The notes beneath the pieces were generated by a model. The model worked only from the letters and a program-made list of their open reading frames with translations, did no database searches and was not told where the DNA came from. Below, piece by piece: positions 14,011 to 14,067 of a stretch of DNA of 14,067 nucleotides. The translations under genes and the position numbers were made by a program. The DNA comes from an uncultured Prevotellaceae bacterium (GTDB taxonomy: Bacteria; Bacteroidota; Bacteroidia; Bacteroidales; Bacteroidaceae). The stretch covers positions 1 to 14,067 of the forward strand of contig CAMKTM010000041.1 in the NCBI GenBank assembly GCA_946415695.1, written 5' to 3'. The first letter of the stretch is position 1. Every line of letters starts with the position of its first letter.

Positions 14011-14067
14011 TCAATTATTGGTGTCCGGGGAATTTATTTCATTATCTCCAGTTCCATCGATTTCATC
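14011..14067 (-). CDS. Possible C-terminal end of a gene running in from the right
   Basis: The minus strand is open from the window edge for 18 codons, DEIDGTGDNEINSPDTNN, followed by TGA at 14013-14011. The acidic, Asn/Gly-rich composition resembles a flexible protein tail, but 18 open codons are expected by chance nearly half the time. The start and identity are outside the window. Confidence 0.3.
   Translation of the reverse strand, partial: DEIDGTGDNEINSPDTNN

Noticed and set aside
13986..14067. Plus-strand open frame running off the right edge
   Set aside because: It has no promoter or start context, and its Phe/His/Cys-rich translation looks less protein-like than the minus-strand tail.

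Overview
The window looks like chromosomal DNA from a member of the Bacteroidales, most likely Prevotella-like. That is an inference from gene families and signals. The evidence is Bacteroidetes-type promoters (a TTG element about 20 bp before TAnnTTTG), an Rpb6-type RNA polymerase omega subunit, DUF4293, DUF6089-like and DUF6242-like proteins, multiple OmpH/Skp genes behind bamA, and a secreted GH130 enzyme. No rRNA, tRNA, CRISPR array, transposase or phage gene was seen.

Left part (1-2309, plus strand): a promoter drives a small unrecognised CxxC protein. Seven bases later, on a GTG start, comes an Sfp-type phosphopantetheinyl transferase. Next is a secreted GH130 glycosidase whose leader is a six-copy 9-bp tandem repeat ending 2 nt before the ATG. 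Middle-left (2345-4228, plus strand): a very good promoter sits almost on top of the bamD start. bamD is followed by rpoZ and a DUF4293 membrane protein, forming a core cluster.

From 4182 rightward everything is on the minus strand. Read in transcription order from the right edge there is a possible gene tail at the window end, then a promoter at 13801-13831. Behind it lies an outer-membrane-biogenesis cluster with gaps of 29-61 bp: DUF6242-like lipoprotein, DUF6089-like beta-barrel protein, uppS, bamA and three OmpH/Skp-like chaperone genes. A 281-bp spacer with a 22-bp tandem repeat separates these from murI, a polyprenyl-phosphate mannosyltransferase-like GT2 gene and a GtrA-family gene. 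The last three are tightly packed (4-bp overlap, then a 34-bp gap). The GtrA gene converges on and overlaps the DUF4293 gene by 47 bp.

Functionally the window is dominated by envelope building. BamA and BamD assemble outer-membrane proteins, and the Skp-like proteins chaperone them in the periplasm. UppS supplies undecaprenyl diphosphate and MurI supplies D-glutamate for peptidoglycan. The GT2/GtrA pair probably makes and flips a lipid-linked sugar. I do not see a clearly new multi-gene defence or mobile system. The best leads are the DUF6242-like surface-lipoprotein candidate heading the bamA operon, a Tyr/Asn-rich insert in a predicted extracellular BamA loop, the third Skp paralogue, the 22-bp repeat family (tandem at 6341-6472, related single copy at 13967-13990), the 9-bp repeat leader, and the near-leaderless bamD promoter.
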